Positions 8,692 to 17,905 of a stretch of DNA of 64,000 bases are shown here, in pieces. How positions within the stretch are numbered: the stretch's first letter is position 1; every line of letters begins with the position of its first letter. Location: the NCBI GenBank assembly GCA_019120575.1, contig DWUU01000025.1:1-64000 (forward strand), read 5' to 3'. The stretch is from Candidatus Mediterraneibacter quadrami. Lineage in GTDB: Bacteria; Bacillota; Clostridia; Lachnospirales; Lachnospiraceae. The notes beneath the pieces were generated by a model. That model saw only the letters and a list, made by a program, of their open reading frames with translations. It was not told the DNA's origin and did not search any database. The position numbers and the translations under genes are program-made.

Positions 8692-10119
8692 TTATTTTTT
8701 ACTTTTTCCCATCACGTTCTGCTCATAGTCTCTGAGCGATGCCAGCGCTTTCGGCGCCAGCGGGATGAGCGCGATCATATTGAACACGGTCATCAGACCC
8801 ACGCCCACATCGCCCAGATCCCAGACAAACTGGTATGCCGCCAGGCCGCCGATGAAGAGCATGACGAGTGCCAGCACCTTGTAAAGCGTCTGGGAGATCC
8901 AGTTGTCCCCGAAAAGGTACGCCACATTCGGGCGGGCATAGAAAAGGATGCCCAGGAAGGTGGAGAAACTGAACAGCCACAGGATCACCGCGATGAAGAT
9001 CACGCCGAATTCACCCAGATGATACTGCATGGCTGTCTGGAGAAGGTCCATTCCCTCCAGTCCTTTTGTCATGGCCTCCGGCGTCAGCAGCATGATCATG
9101 GCCGAGCAGGTGCAGATGAGCAGCGTATCGATAAATACGCCCAGCGCCTGCAGGAGTCCTTCTTTTGCCGGATGGCTGATATCCGCCGCCGCTGCCGCAC
9201 AGGGCGCGGACCCGGAACCCGCCTCGTTGGAAAAGAGTCCACGCTTCGCACCGTTCATAATGACCGCGCCGATCCCGCCGGCCACAACCTGACGGAATCC
9301 GAACGCCTCGGCGAAGATGCGCCCGAACACATCCGGAAGCTGACCTGCATTTTTCACAATAATGAACAGCGTGATAAAGAAGTAGCAGGCCGCCATGATC
9401 GGCACCATGATATCCAGCACTTTCACCGTCGCATTTTTCCTGAGGACGATGACCGCCGCGATCACCACCAGTACGATGGTCGAATAAATGGGCGGCACAT
9501 GGAATGCATTTTCAAACGATGAAGAAATGGAATTGCTGATCACCTGGCTGATGCCGCACCAGCAGATCAAGCCGGAGACGGCAAATAAAACTGCAAGGAC
9601 CGACTTCCTGCTCCCGGCGGCTGCACCTTTTTTCTTCGCACGGCGTTCATTCATGAATGAATGGATATAGTAGGCCGGACCGCCCCGGTATCCGCCGTAG
9701 AGTGGATCTTTTTCCTTATAGAGCTGGGCCAGCGTCGCCTCAATAAACGCGGTGGAGGAACCCACAAGGGCGATCACCCACATCCAGAACACCGCGCCGG
9801 CGCCGCCGGCGGAGATAGCCGCCACCACGCCCACCAGGTTGCCCATTCCTACACGGCAGGCTGTGGAGACGATAAGCGCCTGGACGCCGGAGATGCCTTC
9901 CCGCTCTTCTTCTTCGATCTTCCTGTTATTCTCCACCGTCACTTTAATCATCTCCGGAAAGAGCCTGAAGGGGAGAAACCGGGTCCGCACCGTAAAATAC
10001 AGCCCCGCCGGGATCAGGATCAGCACCAGCAGGGAGATCCCCAGGGAACTTCCGCCCGGCAGGGGGATCGTGATCAGATCGCCCCAGAGTATATTATAAA
10101 CTGCTTGAAATATGGCCAT
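8692..10119 (-). CDS. Sodium:alanine/glycine symporter (AGCS family)
   Basis: GISGVQALIVSTACRVGMGNLVGVVAAI, KRGLFSNEAGSGSAPCAAAAAD; start set at MAIFQAVYNILWGD. Confidence 0.92.
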   Translation of the reverse strand: MAIFQAVYNILWGDLITIPLPGGSSLGISLLVLILIPAGLYFTVRTRFLPFRLFPEMIKVTVENNRKIEEEEREGISGVQALIVSTACRVGMGNLVGVVAAISAGGAGAVFWMWVIALVGSSTAFIEATLAQLYKEKDPLYGGYRGGPAYYIHSFMNERRAKKKGAAAGSRKSVLAVLFAVSGLICWCGISQVISNSISSSFENAFHVPPIYSTIVLVVIAAVIVLRKNATVKVLDIMVPIMAACYFFITLFIIVKNAGQLPDVFGRIFAEAFGFRQVVAGGIGAVIMNGAKRGLFSNEAGSGSAPCAAAAADISHPAKEGLLQALGVFIDTLLICTCSAMIMLLTPEAMTKGLEGMDLLQTAMQYHLGEFGVIFIAVILWLFSFSTFLGILFYARPNVAYLFGDNWISQTLYKVLALVMLFIGGLAAYQFVWDLGDVGVGLMTVFNMIALIPLAPKALASLRDYEQNVMGKSKK

Positions 10120-10133
10120 TTCTTTTTCTCCTT

Positions 10134-10958
10134 TCACACCGCGCCCTTCTGTTTCAGCATACCGATTACAGAATATACAAGGAGCGCCGCGATATTTGCC
10201 ATCACCACACTGGCTCCGGCCGGCGTTGCCCACACGTAGGACACCGCAATGCCTGCGATCAGGCAGACTACCGAGATCACCGCCGAACTGATCATCACGC
10301 TTTTGAATGTCCGGCATACCCGCATGGACGTGAGCGCCGGGAAAATGATCAGGCTGGAGATCAGAAGCGCGCCCATCATCCGCATCCCAAGAACGATGGT
10401 CACCGCTGTGAGCACCGCGATCAGCGTATTGTAGAGATCCGCCTTCACCCCTGTCGCCCGGGCGAATGTCTCGTCAAATGTAATGGCAAAGATCTTGTGG
10501 TAAAAGAACACAAAAAGCGCCAGCACGATCACCGCCATTACCACGCTCAGCACCACATCCTCATCACTCATGGCAAGGATGCTGCCGAACATGTAATTAT
10601 AAACATCCGTATTCATCCCCGTGGTCATGGAGATCACCATCACGCCCACCGCCAGCGAACTGGTGGAGATAAGCGCGATCGCCGCATCCCCTTTAATCCG
10701 GCTGTTCCCGCGGATACGCAGGAGCAGCACGGCCGCCAGGATCACCACCGGGATCGCCACCGCAAGGGGCGCCAGATTGAGGGACGCCGCCACAGCCAGG
10801 GCGCCGAACCCCACGTGGGAAAGGCCGTCGCCGATCATGGAATACCGTTTCAGCACCAGGCTCACGCCCAGGAGCGCCGAACAGAGGGCCACCAGGGAAC
10901 CGACCGCGAAGGCCCGCACCATGAAGGGATAGGAAAGCATTTCAATGATCGTGTCCAT
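10134..10958 (-). CDS. znuB: Metal (zinc-type) ABC transporter permease
   Basis: ABC-3 permease pattern GDGLSHVGFGALA, VTIVLGMRMMGALLISSLIIFPALTS. Confidence 0.88.
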   Translation of the reverse strand: MDTIIEMLSYPFMVRAFAVGSLVALCSALLGVSLVLKRYSMIGDGLSHVGFGALAVAASLNLAPLAVAIPVVILAAVLLLRIRGNSRIKGDAAIALISTSSLAVGVMVISMTTGMNTDVYNYMFGSILAMSDEDVVLSVVMAVIVLALFVFFYHKIFAITFDETFARATGVKADLYNTLIAVLTAVTIVLGMRMMGALLISSLIIFPALTSMRVCRTFKSVMISSAVISVVCLIAGIAVSYVWATPAGASVVMANIAALLVYSVIGMLKQKGAV

Positions 10959-11662
10959 CAGTCCGCACCTCCCAGAAATCTCCTGCCCACCGGGCTTCTC
11001 TTATATTCCTCCGTTGTCCCGAAGAAGAGCGCCGTCTCCTGCAGATGCAGGATGTGGCTGGCGTCTTTTACCGCGCTCTCGATATCGTGGGAAACCATCA
11101 CCACCGCAATGCCGGACTCCCGGTTGATCCGCCGGATCAACTGGTAGAATTCTCCGGTCACGATCGGATCCAGGCCGGTCACCGGCTCGTCGAGGAGCAG
11201 CAGGCTTTTCGTCGCACACAGCGCCCGCGCCAGGAGCACGCGCTGCTTCTGCCCGCCGGAGAGGTCCCGGAAACACTGCCTTGCCAGATCCCGGATCCCC
11301 AGCAGGTCCATCTTCTCAACAGCCGCTTTTCTGTCCGCCGCCGTGTAAAACGGATGGAAGCCCCGGCTGTTCAGCCTGCCGGAGCGCACCACCTCATAGA
11401 CGCTGGCCGGAAAATCTTTCTGCACATCCGTCTGCTGGGGCAGATAGCCGATCTCCGTCTGCTTCAGTCCGTTCCCGTAGATGATCTGTCCTTTTTCAAC
11501 ATTCTTCAACCCGAGAAGGCTGCGGACCAGCGTGCTCTTGCCGGAACCGTTTTCCCCGACAATGCACAGATAATCGCCCGGGTCGATCTGGAAATCCAGA
11601 TCCTTCACCACCGTCTGTCCCTCGTAGCCGATGGATATATTTTCACATTTTATGAGCGCCAT
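10958..11662 (-). CDS. znuC: Metal (zinc-type) ABC transporter ATP-binding protein
   Basis: Walker A GENGSGKSTLV, LSGGQKQRVLLARAL, LLLDEPVTGLDP. Confidence 0.88.
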   Translation of the reverse strand: MALIKCENISIGYEGQTVVKDLDFQIDPGDYLCIVGENGSGKSTLVRSLLGLKNVEKGQIIYGNGLKQTEIGYLPQQTDVQKDFPASVYEVVRSGRLNSRGFHPFYTAADRKAAVEKMDLLGIRDLARQCFRDLSGGQKQRVLLARALCATKSLLLLDEPVTGLDPIVTGEFYQLIRRINRESGIAVVMVSHDIESAVKDASHILHLQETALFFGTTEEYKRSPVGRRFLGGAD

Positions 11663-12708
11663 CAGTTCAGGACCTCCTTCAGCGTCTCCACATTTTTCTG
11701 CATCATGGAGAGATAAGTCTCCCCGTTTTCAAAATCATCCGCCGACAGATTGTGGCAGCTGTAAAACACGCGCACATCCGTCCCCGCTGCCTCTGCGACG
11801 GCATTGGCGATATCGTCGTTGCTCAGTTCCATTTTCAGCACGGAGGGCACCTGCTCCTCCTGCGCTTTCCGGATCAGGAACACCATCGTGGCCGCGCTGG
11901 GCTCCGTATCACCCGCACAGCCGGGAAAAGCGGCATAATAATCAAGGCCGTATTCGTCGGCAAAATACCGGAACGGGAAACGGTCCCCGAAGATGAGCAC
12001 ACGACGCTTTGCATGGGATACCACATCCCGGAACTGCCCGTCCAGTCCGGCCAGTTCTTCCTGATAAGCAGCGGCATTTTGCTCATACACCCTGCTGTTC
12101 TCCGGATCCGCCCGGCAGAGCAGCCGGCAGATCTCCTCTGTGATCGCGGACGCGTTGACCGGGGAAGTCCACACATGCTCGTCGATCTCATGGACCGACT
12201 CCGGTTCCTCCTCATGGTCCGCATCCGACGCATCTTCCTCATGCTCATGCCCGCCGGACTCTTTCATGCCTTCCACATGTTCCTCTTCCACCGTCTCCAC
12301 ACAGTCTGTCAGGCGCAGGGTCAGCCGGCCATTGTCCGGCATAGAGCTTAAGATATCCTCCACCCACACATCATTTTCCCCGCCTGTATAGATGAAAATG
12401 TCACAGTCCTGGATGGCAATGATGTCCTGGGGCGTCGGTTCATAAGAATGGCTCTCCTCGCCGGGCTTCAGAAGCATCTTCAGGTCCGCCCGGTCCCCGA
12501 CGATCTCCCGCACGAAATCATAGGGCGGAAAGATGGTGGTGACCACGCGGAGTCTGTTGTCCTGCCCGGGGCCGTCCTTCGTCTCCTGATCTGTGCCGCT
12601 GATCGCTCCCAAGCATCCGCCGCAGAAAACCGTCAGGCACAGAACAGACAGAACGGACAGCACGACTGCTGCCCGCTTCCGCACCGAATGTTTATTTTTT
12701 GCGTTCAT
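11662..12708 (-). CDS. znuA: Metal ABC transporter substrate-binding lipoprotein, His/Asp-rich loop
   Basis: VVTTIFPPYDFVREIVGDRADLKMLLKPGEESHSYEPTPQD; lipobox FCGGC; HEHEEDASDADHEEEPESVHEIDEHVW. Confidence 0.88.
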   Translation of the reverse strand: MNAKNKHSVRKRAAVVLSVLSVLCLTVFCGGCLGAISGTDQETKDGPGQDNRLRVVTTIFPPYDFVREIVGDRADLKMLLKPGEESHSYEPTPQDIIAIQDCDIFIYTGGENDVWVEDILSSMPDNGRLTLRLTDCVETVEEEHVEGMKESGGHEHEEDASDADHEEEPESVHEIDEHVWTSPVNASAITEEICRLLCRADPENSRVYEQNAAAYQEELAGLDGQFRDVVSHAKRRVLIFGDRFPFRYFADEYGLDYYAAFPGCAGDTEPSAATMVFLIRKAQEEQVPSVLKMELSNDDIANAVAEAAGTDVRVFYSCHNLSADDFENGETYLSMMQKNVETLKEVLN

Positions 12709-13183
12709 ATTTCGTAAAACAGAATTCCAGGTCAAAACAGGTCTGCTCCTCACTTTCTTCTGTCATCTCCCAGTCGTCCATGGCGTCCAGATCCGGGAAA
12801 TATGCGTCCGCCTGAAAGGCATGGTCGATCTTTGTCACAAGGGCCGTATCACAGTACGGCAGAAGCATCCGGTAAATGCTCTCGCCGCCGATCACATAAA
12901 TATCCTCGCTGTTATATTTCTTCAGTTCCTCCAGAAGCTCCTCTTCCGAATGGACAAGGACGGCGTCCTTTACCTGATAGTTTCTGTTGGAAGTCAGCAC
13001 AATATTCGTCCGGTTCTTAAGCGGCATCCCGTTCGGGAAGCTCTCCAGCGTCTTCCGGCCCATCACCACGACTTTGCCCGTGGTTGTCTGACGGAAAAAT
13101 TTCATGTCCGAGGGGATGCTCACGAGCAGACGGTTTTTGTACCCGATCCCCCAGTTTTTATCTGCTGATGCGATTGCTTTCAT
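12692..13183 (-). CDS. folA: Dihydrofolate reductase
   Basis: MKAIASADKNWGIGYKNRLLVSIPSDMKFFR, VVMGRKTLESFP. Confidence 0.95.
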   Translation of the reverse strand: MKAIASADKNWGIGYKNRLLVSIPSDMKFFRQTTTGKVVVMGRKTLESFPNGMPLKNRTNIVLTSNRNYQVKDAVLVHSEEELLEELKKYNSEDIYVIGGESIYRMLLPYCDTALVTKIDHAFQADAYFPDLDAMDDWEMTEESEEQTCFDLEFCFTKYERKK

Positions 13184-13201
13184 GATCCATGCTCCTTTCC
13201 G

Positions 13202-14050
13202 CTACACCGCGATCGGAATGTTTTTGATCTGCGGATGTGTCTGATAATCGTCAAGTCTCACATCGTCCGGCGTAAAGTCATAGAAATCCTTTACTTCCGG
13301 GTTGAGCCAGAATTTTGGCGCCGGGTAAGGCTCCCTGGCGATCAGTTCCTCGATCATCGGGATATGCCGGTCGTAAATATGTGCGTCCGCGATCACATGC
13401 ACCAGTTCGCCCGGCTTCATGCCGCACACCTGGGCCAGCATATAGATCAGCACCGCATACTGGCACACGTTCCAGTTATTTGCCGCCAGCACGTCCTGGG
13501 AGCGCTGGTTCAGGATCCCGTTCAGGGTCAGTACGTCGCTGTCTTTTTCTTTCGTCACATTAAATGTCATGCTGTACGCGCACGGATACAGGTGCATCTC
13601 GTGGAGATCCTGGTGCACGTAAATGTTGGTCATGATCCGGCGGCTGTACGGATTATTCTTCAGGTCATAGATCACCCGGTCGGTCTGATCCATCATCCCT
13701 TCCTTATACTGGTGCTTCACGCCCATCTGATAGCCGTACGCCTTGCCGATGGAGCCGGTCTCGTCCGCCCAGCTGTCCCAGATATGGCTGCGGAGCTCAT
13801 GCACGTTATTGGACTTCTTCTGCCAGATCCACAGCATCTCGTCCACACAGCTCTTGATGGCCGTGCGGCGGAGCGTCAGCGCCGGAAATTCTTTCGACAG
13901 GTCATAGCGGTTGACCACCCCAAACTTCTTGATCGTGTATGCGGGCGTTCCGTCCTCCCACACCGGACGTACTTTCTCGCCTTCCGTACTCGTGCCGTTA
14001 TCAATGATGTCCCGGCACATATCAATAAAAATCTTGTCTGCGCAGCTCAT
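13202..14050 (-). CDS. thyA: Thymidylate synthase (divergent ThyA)
   Basis: KEFPALTLRRTAIKSCVDEMLWIWQKKSNNV, LYPCAYSMTFNV, GILNQRSQDVLAANNWNVCQYAVL. Confidence 0.9.
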   Translation of the reverse strand: MSCADKIFIDMCRDIIDNGTSTEGEKVRPVWEDGTPAYTIKKFGVVNRYDLSKEFPALTLRRTAIKSCVDEMLWIWQKKSNNVHELRSHIWDSWADETGSIGKAYGYQMGVKHQYKEGMMDQTDRVIYDLKNNPYSRRIMTNIYVHQDLHEMHLYPCAYSMTFNVTKEKDSDVLTLNGILNQRSQDVLAANNWNVCQYAVLIYMLAQVCGMKPGELVHVIADAHIYDRHIPMIEELIAREPYPAPKFWLNPEVKDFYDFTPDDVRLDDYQTHPQIKNIPIAV

Positions 14051-14091
14051 GGTTTTCTCCTTCTTAAATCTTTTTTTATATCCCGGTCCGT

Positions 14092-14526
14092 TCACGGATC
14101 CGCGATGTTGTAAAGCAGCTTTTCCAGGTTTTTCCTCAGCGCGTCCGTCTCCCTGCGGGTCATCCCCCGCGTCAGTTCTTTGTCAAGCTTCTTCCGGTCC
14201 GCATCCATACGCCGCTGGATATCGTAAGCTTTCTCGGTCAGATAGATGTTCTTCTTTCTCCGGTCATGTGCGTTCGGTACACAGAGGATATATCCTTTTT
14301 CATCCAGCCGTTTCAGGATCCCGGTCACTGTGGGATTTTTCAGGTTCAGGTTCTTCTCCACATCCCGCTGGCTGACCTCTTCTTTGCTTGTACGGAAAAG
14401 ATAATCAAGAACCGCACACTGGGATGAAGTGATCCCGATCTTCTTCAGTCTCTCATTAAGGTCCTTCTCATATACATTATTAATCTTTTTGATCATAAAG
14501 CCGATCGGCTGGTTTCTCTTCTCCAT
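14092..14526 (-). CDS. MarR family transcriptional regulator
   Basis: LTSSQ-like region ITSSQCAVLDYLF, NPTVTGILKRLDEKGYI, DRRKKNIYLTEKA. Confidence 0.9.
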   Translation of the reverse strand: MEKRNQPIGFMIKKINNVYEKDLNERLKKIGITSSQCAVLDYLFRTSKEEVSQRDVEKNLNLKNPTVTGILKRLDEKGYILCVPNAHDRRKKNIYLTEKAYDIQRRMDADRKKLDKELTRGMTRRETDALRKNLEKLLYNIADP

Positions 14527-14616
14527 CTGTATCCTCCGCCGGCGCTGCGGCATTTCTTCCTGTTCCAACAGTATAGCATGCGATATATCATCCCGCAATG
14601 GCTGACCCGGCTTTTC

Positions 14617-15966
14617 TCAGACAGATTTCCGAACGGAGACACGCCGCACCAGAAGCCCGATGACCGCACCGATAAGCGCCGGGCACACCCAGCCGAATCC
14701 CTGGCGGGAGAACGGCAGCACCTCCAGCGCCGCATCCGTGACCGTTTTCACAAATGCCGTACCGCTGACCACCGCCGGCAGCTGGCGCAGGGCATCGCAC
14801 ACTGCTCCCACCGCCGTAAATCCGATGGTCCACTGATAGACGCACCGGCTGCCGCCGAAGAACCGGTGGCAGAATGTAAGGATGATCAGGACGATCGCCA
14901 GCGGATAGAGGAACATAAGCATCGGTACCGTATAGGCGATGATCGCGTCGAGTCCCAGATTGGCGATCAGAAAGGACAGGACGCAGAAGCCCGCGGCCCA
15001 TACCGGATAGGACGGCCCGCCGGGGAAAAGCTTCACAAATGTCTTCCCGCAGCTTGTGATCAGTCCTACCGCTGTCTTCAGGCACGCCACGGTCACCGTA
15101 GCCGCCAGGATCAGCGCGCCGGCGGTGCCGAAATAGTATCCGGCGATCTGGGAGAGGGCCTCCCCGCCGTTTGACGCTGCCTCAAAGGCGCCTCTGCTCT
15201 GGGCGCCCACCGCTGTGACCAGCACATATATAAGCGCCATAAGGATCGAACTGAAGACGCCTGCTTTCACTGTATTCTTCGCGATCTCCCCCGGTTCTTC
15301 CGCACCAAGACTGCGGACCGCATCCACAACCACAATGCCGAATGCCAGCCCGGCGAGAGCATCCATTGTATTGTAGCCTTCCAGAAGCCCCGTAAAAAGC
15401 GCGTCATCCGCATATCCCGCCTGAGGCGCGATCTCCGCGATCCTGCCGGCCGGCGACAGCAGCGCGCGCACGAGCAGAATGCCCAGGCAGACAAGGAAGA
15501 GCGGCGTGAGCACCTTGCCGATCCAGGTCATGATCTGGCCCGGCCTCAGGGAAAAGAACAGGACCAACGCAAAAAAGGCGAGAGAAAATACTGCCAGGCC
15601 GAAAGTTTGGTCCGCGCCCGGGGCGATGCCTTCAATCCCGACGGTATAAGAAACCGTGGCACATCGAGGGATCGCAAAGAACGGTCCGATGGTGAGATAT
15701 AAGACACAGGTAAAAAAGAGCCCGTACCGCTTTCCCACCCGGCTGCTCAGTTCCAGCAGGCCGTTCTGCCTGCTGATGCCAAGCGCCGCCACACCGAGGA
15801 GCGGCAGCCCCACGCCGGTGATCAGGAACCCTGCGGACGCCTGCCACATATGGCTGCCGGCCAGCTGTCCCATAGACGCCGGGAAGATCAGGTTTCCCGC
15901 CCCGAAAAACATCCCGAACAGCATGCTTGCGACCAGCATGATCTCTTTCACACTTAACTTTTTCAT
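14617..15966 (-). CDS. brnQ: Branched-chain amino acid transport system II carrier protein
   Basis: LFGMFFGAGNLIFPASMGQLAGSHMWQASAGFLITGVGLPLLGVAAL. Confidence 0.93.
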   Translation of the reverse strand: MKKLSVKEIMLVASMLFGMFFGAGNLIFPASMGQLAGSHMWQASAGFLITGVGLPLLGVAALGISRQNGLLELSSRVGKRYGLFFTCVLYLTIGPFFAIPRCATVSYTVGIEGIAPGADQTFGLAVFSLAFFALVLFFSLRPGQIMTWIGKVLTPLFLVCLGILLVRALLSPAGRIAEIAPQAGYADDALFTGLLEGYNTMDALAGLAFGIVVVDAVRSLGAEEPGEIAKNTVKAGVFSSILMALIYVLVTAVGAQSRGAFEAASNGGEALSQIAGYYFGTAGALILAATVTVACLKTAVGLITSCGKTFVKLFPGGPSYPVWAAGFCVLSFLIANLGLDAIIAYTVPMLMFLYPLAIVLIILTFCHRFFGGSRCVYQWTIGFTAVGAVCDALRQLPAVVSGTAFVKTVTDAALEVLPFSRQGFGWVCPALIGAVIGLLVRRVSVRKSV

Positions 15967-16035
15967 AACAGATGCATCCCCTGCAGATTATCATTCTGCG
16001 CACAGACGGTTTCAGTCCGCGTACAGGTATAACAA

Positions 16036-16089
16036 AAAAGCTGTTAAAATAATCACCCATTCATATGGATTCTTATTTTAACAGCTTTT
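16036..16089. terminator. Long perfect hairpin between tRNA-Gly and brnQ
   Basis: AAAAGCTGTTAAAATAA / TTATTTTAACAGCTTTT, 17-bp perfect arms, A/T flanks on both sides. Confidence 0.8.
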
Positions 16090-16095
16090 CTGAAG

Positions 16096-16168
16096 AGCGA
16101 CAGACGGGGTTCGAACCCGCGACCCCGACCTTGGCAAGGTCGTACTCTACCAACTGAGCCACTGTCGC
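16096..16168 (-). tRNA. tRNA-Gly (anticodon GCC)
   Basis: Reverse strand GCGACAGTGGCTCAGTTGGTAGAGTACGACCTTGCCAAGGTCGGGGTCGCGGGTTCGAACCCCGTCTGTCGC; anticodon loop TTGCCAA; CCA not encoded. Confidence 0.96.
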
Positions 16169-16280
16169 ATTTGTTGTGTTCCGGTGTTTCCTGACCGGAA
16201 CAATAAATACTATACTACAGGTATTTTCGAATGTCAACACTTTTTTTAACTTTTTTTACTCCGTTTTTATATTTTCTGTC

Positions 16281-16309
16281 TGTACAAATTTCCGTTCTTT
16301 TTCTATAAT
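16281..16309 (+). promoter_or_regulatory. Candidate promoter of MFS gene
   Basis: TGTACA - 17 nt - TATAAT. Confidence 0.55.
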
Positions 16310-16345
16310 AGTCTGGCTGATATTCTGACACGGAGGTACATACAG

Positions 16346-17542
16346 ATGAAACAGACCTACACGCGCACGCTTGCAGCCTGCTACACCGGATACGTGGTAC
16401 AGGCCGTCGTCAATAATTTCGCGCCTCTTTTGTTTCTGACGTTTCACAATACATACAATATATCCATGGGCAGGATCACTACGCTGATCACCGTCAACTT
16501 CCTGCTCCAGCTGCTGATCGACAGTTTCTCCGCCGGCCTGATCGACCGCATCGGCTACCGGACGTCGCTGCTCATCGCGCATGCTGCAGCCGCGCTTGGT
16601 TTCCTGTGTCTGCCCGTTCTGCCGGAAGTGATGCCGGATCCTTACATCGGACTGCTCCTTTCTGTCGTGATCTATGCCGTGGGCGGCGGGCTGTTGGAAG
16701 TCATGCTCAGTCCGGTAGTAGAAGCCCTGCCTACGAAAAATAAAGAAAAGACCATGAGCCTTCTGCACTCCTTCTACTGCTGGGGCCATGTAGCCACGGT
16801 CCTTATCTCTACTGTATTTTTCATGGTATTCGGGCTGGACAACTGGAAGATCATGGCTGTGCTCTGGTCTCTGGTCCCGCTGTACAACTTCTTCGTCTTC
16901 CGGAAAGTGCCCATCTGCCCCCTGGAAGAAGACGGGGAGAAAGGGCTCTCCTTTGCAGAACTGCTCCGCCGGCCCGCCTTCTGGATCATTATGGTGATCA
17001 TGGCATGCGCCGGCGCCAGCGAACAGTCCGTCAGCCAGTGGGCGTCCACCTTCGCCGAACAGGGACTGGGCGTCGGCAAGACGATCGGAGACCTGGCCGG
17101 ACCGATGTTCTTCGCTGTCTGCATGGGCGCTTCCCGGCTGCTCTACGGACTGCACGGGCATCTCCTGAATCTGCGCCGGGCCATGATCTTAAGCGGAGGG
17201 TTGTGCATCATCGCCTACTGCATGATCTCTCTGTCCCCGGTTCCGGCGTTAAGTCTTGCCGGCTGCGGAGTCTGCGGCTTCTCCGTGGGGATCATGTGGC
17301 CGGGAGCATTCAGCATCGGCGCTGCCGCCCTCAGAGGCGGCGGAACGCTCATGTTCGCGCTCTTCGCACTTGCCGGCGACCTGGGATGCTCCGGCGGGCC
17401 GACGCTTGTGGGATTTATCGCTGAACACGCAGGGAATAATCTGAAGACCGGCATTCTGTGGGCTTTGATATTCCCAATCCTTCTGATGGCCGGGGTGATA
17501 CTGATACGAAATACACATAAGAAAGCAAAAAAGATTGAATAA
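16346..17542 (+). CDS. MFS transporter
   Basis: 12-TM-like protein; DSFSAGLIDRIGYRTSLLIAHAAAALGF and MSLLHSFYCWGHV motifs. Confidence 0.88.
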   Translation: MKQTYTRTLAACYTGYVVQAVVNNFAPLLFLTFHNTYNISMGRITTLITVNFLLQLLIDSFSAGLIDRIGYRTSLLIAHAAAALGFLCLPVLPEVMPDPYIGLLLSVVIYAVGGGLLEVMLSPVVEALPTKNKEKTMSLLHSFYCWGHVATVLISTVFFMVFGLDNWKIMAVLWSLVPLYNFFVFRKVPICPLEEDGEKGLSFAELLRRPAFWIIMVIMACAGASEQSVSQWASTFAEQGLGVGKTIGDLAGPMFFAVCMGASRLLYGLHGHLLNLRRAMILSGGLCIIAYCMISLSPVPALSLAGCGVCGFSVGIMWPGAFSIGAAALRGGGTLMFALFALAGDLGCSGGPTLVGFIAEHAGNNLKTGILWALIFPILLMAGVILIRNTHKKAKKIE

Positions 17543-17570
17543 AAAAACCGGTTATGCTATATTAAATGTG

Positions 17571-17656
17571 TAAAGGAACAATCGCCCACAAGTGGTTGAC
17601 CTCGGGTTAGAAAAAAACCACCCTTTCAACGGCCAAGTATCGAGGGTGGTTTTTTC
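17571..17656 (+). ncRNA. Candidate antitoxin sRNA of a type I toxin-antitoxin locus
   Basis: Extended -10 TGcTATATT (to 17563), no ORF, ends at the perfect hairpin 17612-17655. Confidence 0.55.
17612..17655. terminator. Bidirectional intrinsic terminator shared by toxin mRNA and sRNA
   Basis: AAAAAACCACCCT / AGGGTGGTTTTTT, 13-bp perfect arms, 18-nt loop. Confidence 0.85.
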
Positions 17657-17668
17657 ATGTACTTTGCA

Positions 17669-17761
17669 CTATCTGATAAACGTAAAAACGAATGTCAGCA
17701 ATGCTAGAATGAACATACCAAAGGTCATAAGATCTTTAAAGTCAAATGGCTTTTTGTCCAT
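17669..17761 (-). CDS. Putative holin-like type I toxin peptide, 30 aa
   Basis: MDKKPFDFKDLMTFGMFILALLTFVFTFIR with SD GGGGGTGG 5 nt upstream; resembles small hydrophobic holin-like toxins of Firmicutes. Confidence 0.7.
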   Translation of the reverse strand: MDKKPFDFKDLMTFGMFILALLTFVFTFIR

Positions 17762-17829
17762 CAGCACCACCCCCATTCTATATAGGAATAGAGGTCAGCC
17801 ACCCTGTAACACGATTGTTCCGTGCGAAA

Positions 17830-17840
17830 AGTATAGCACA
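17830..17840 (-). promoter_or_regulatory. Extended -10 of the toxin transcript
   Basis: TGTGCTATACT on the minus strand. Confidence 0.5.
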
Positions 17841-17905
17841 CCCTTTAGGCGATAACTATTAACTTTATCTAAAATTTTTAATGAACACAAAAGGAGACGA
17901 TCTGT

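Noticed and set aside
13235-14113. 292-aa plus-strand ORF
   Set aside because: Antisense to thyA.
15967-16035. T-box or leader upstream of brnQ
   Set aside because: Only about 70 nt between the hairpin and start; no T-box sequence seen.
16256-17161. 301-aa minus-strand ORF
   Set aside because: Antisense to the MFS gene; low-complexity His/Gln/Asp-rich translation typical of shadow frames.
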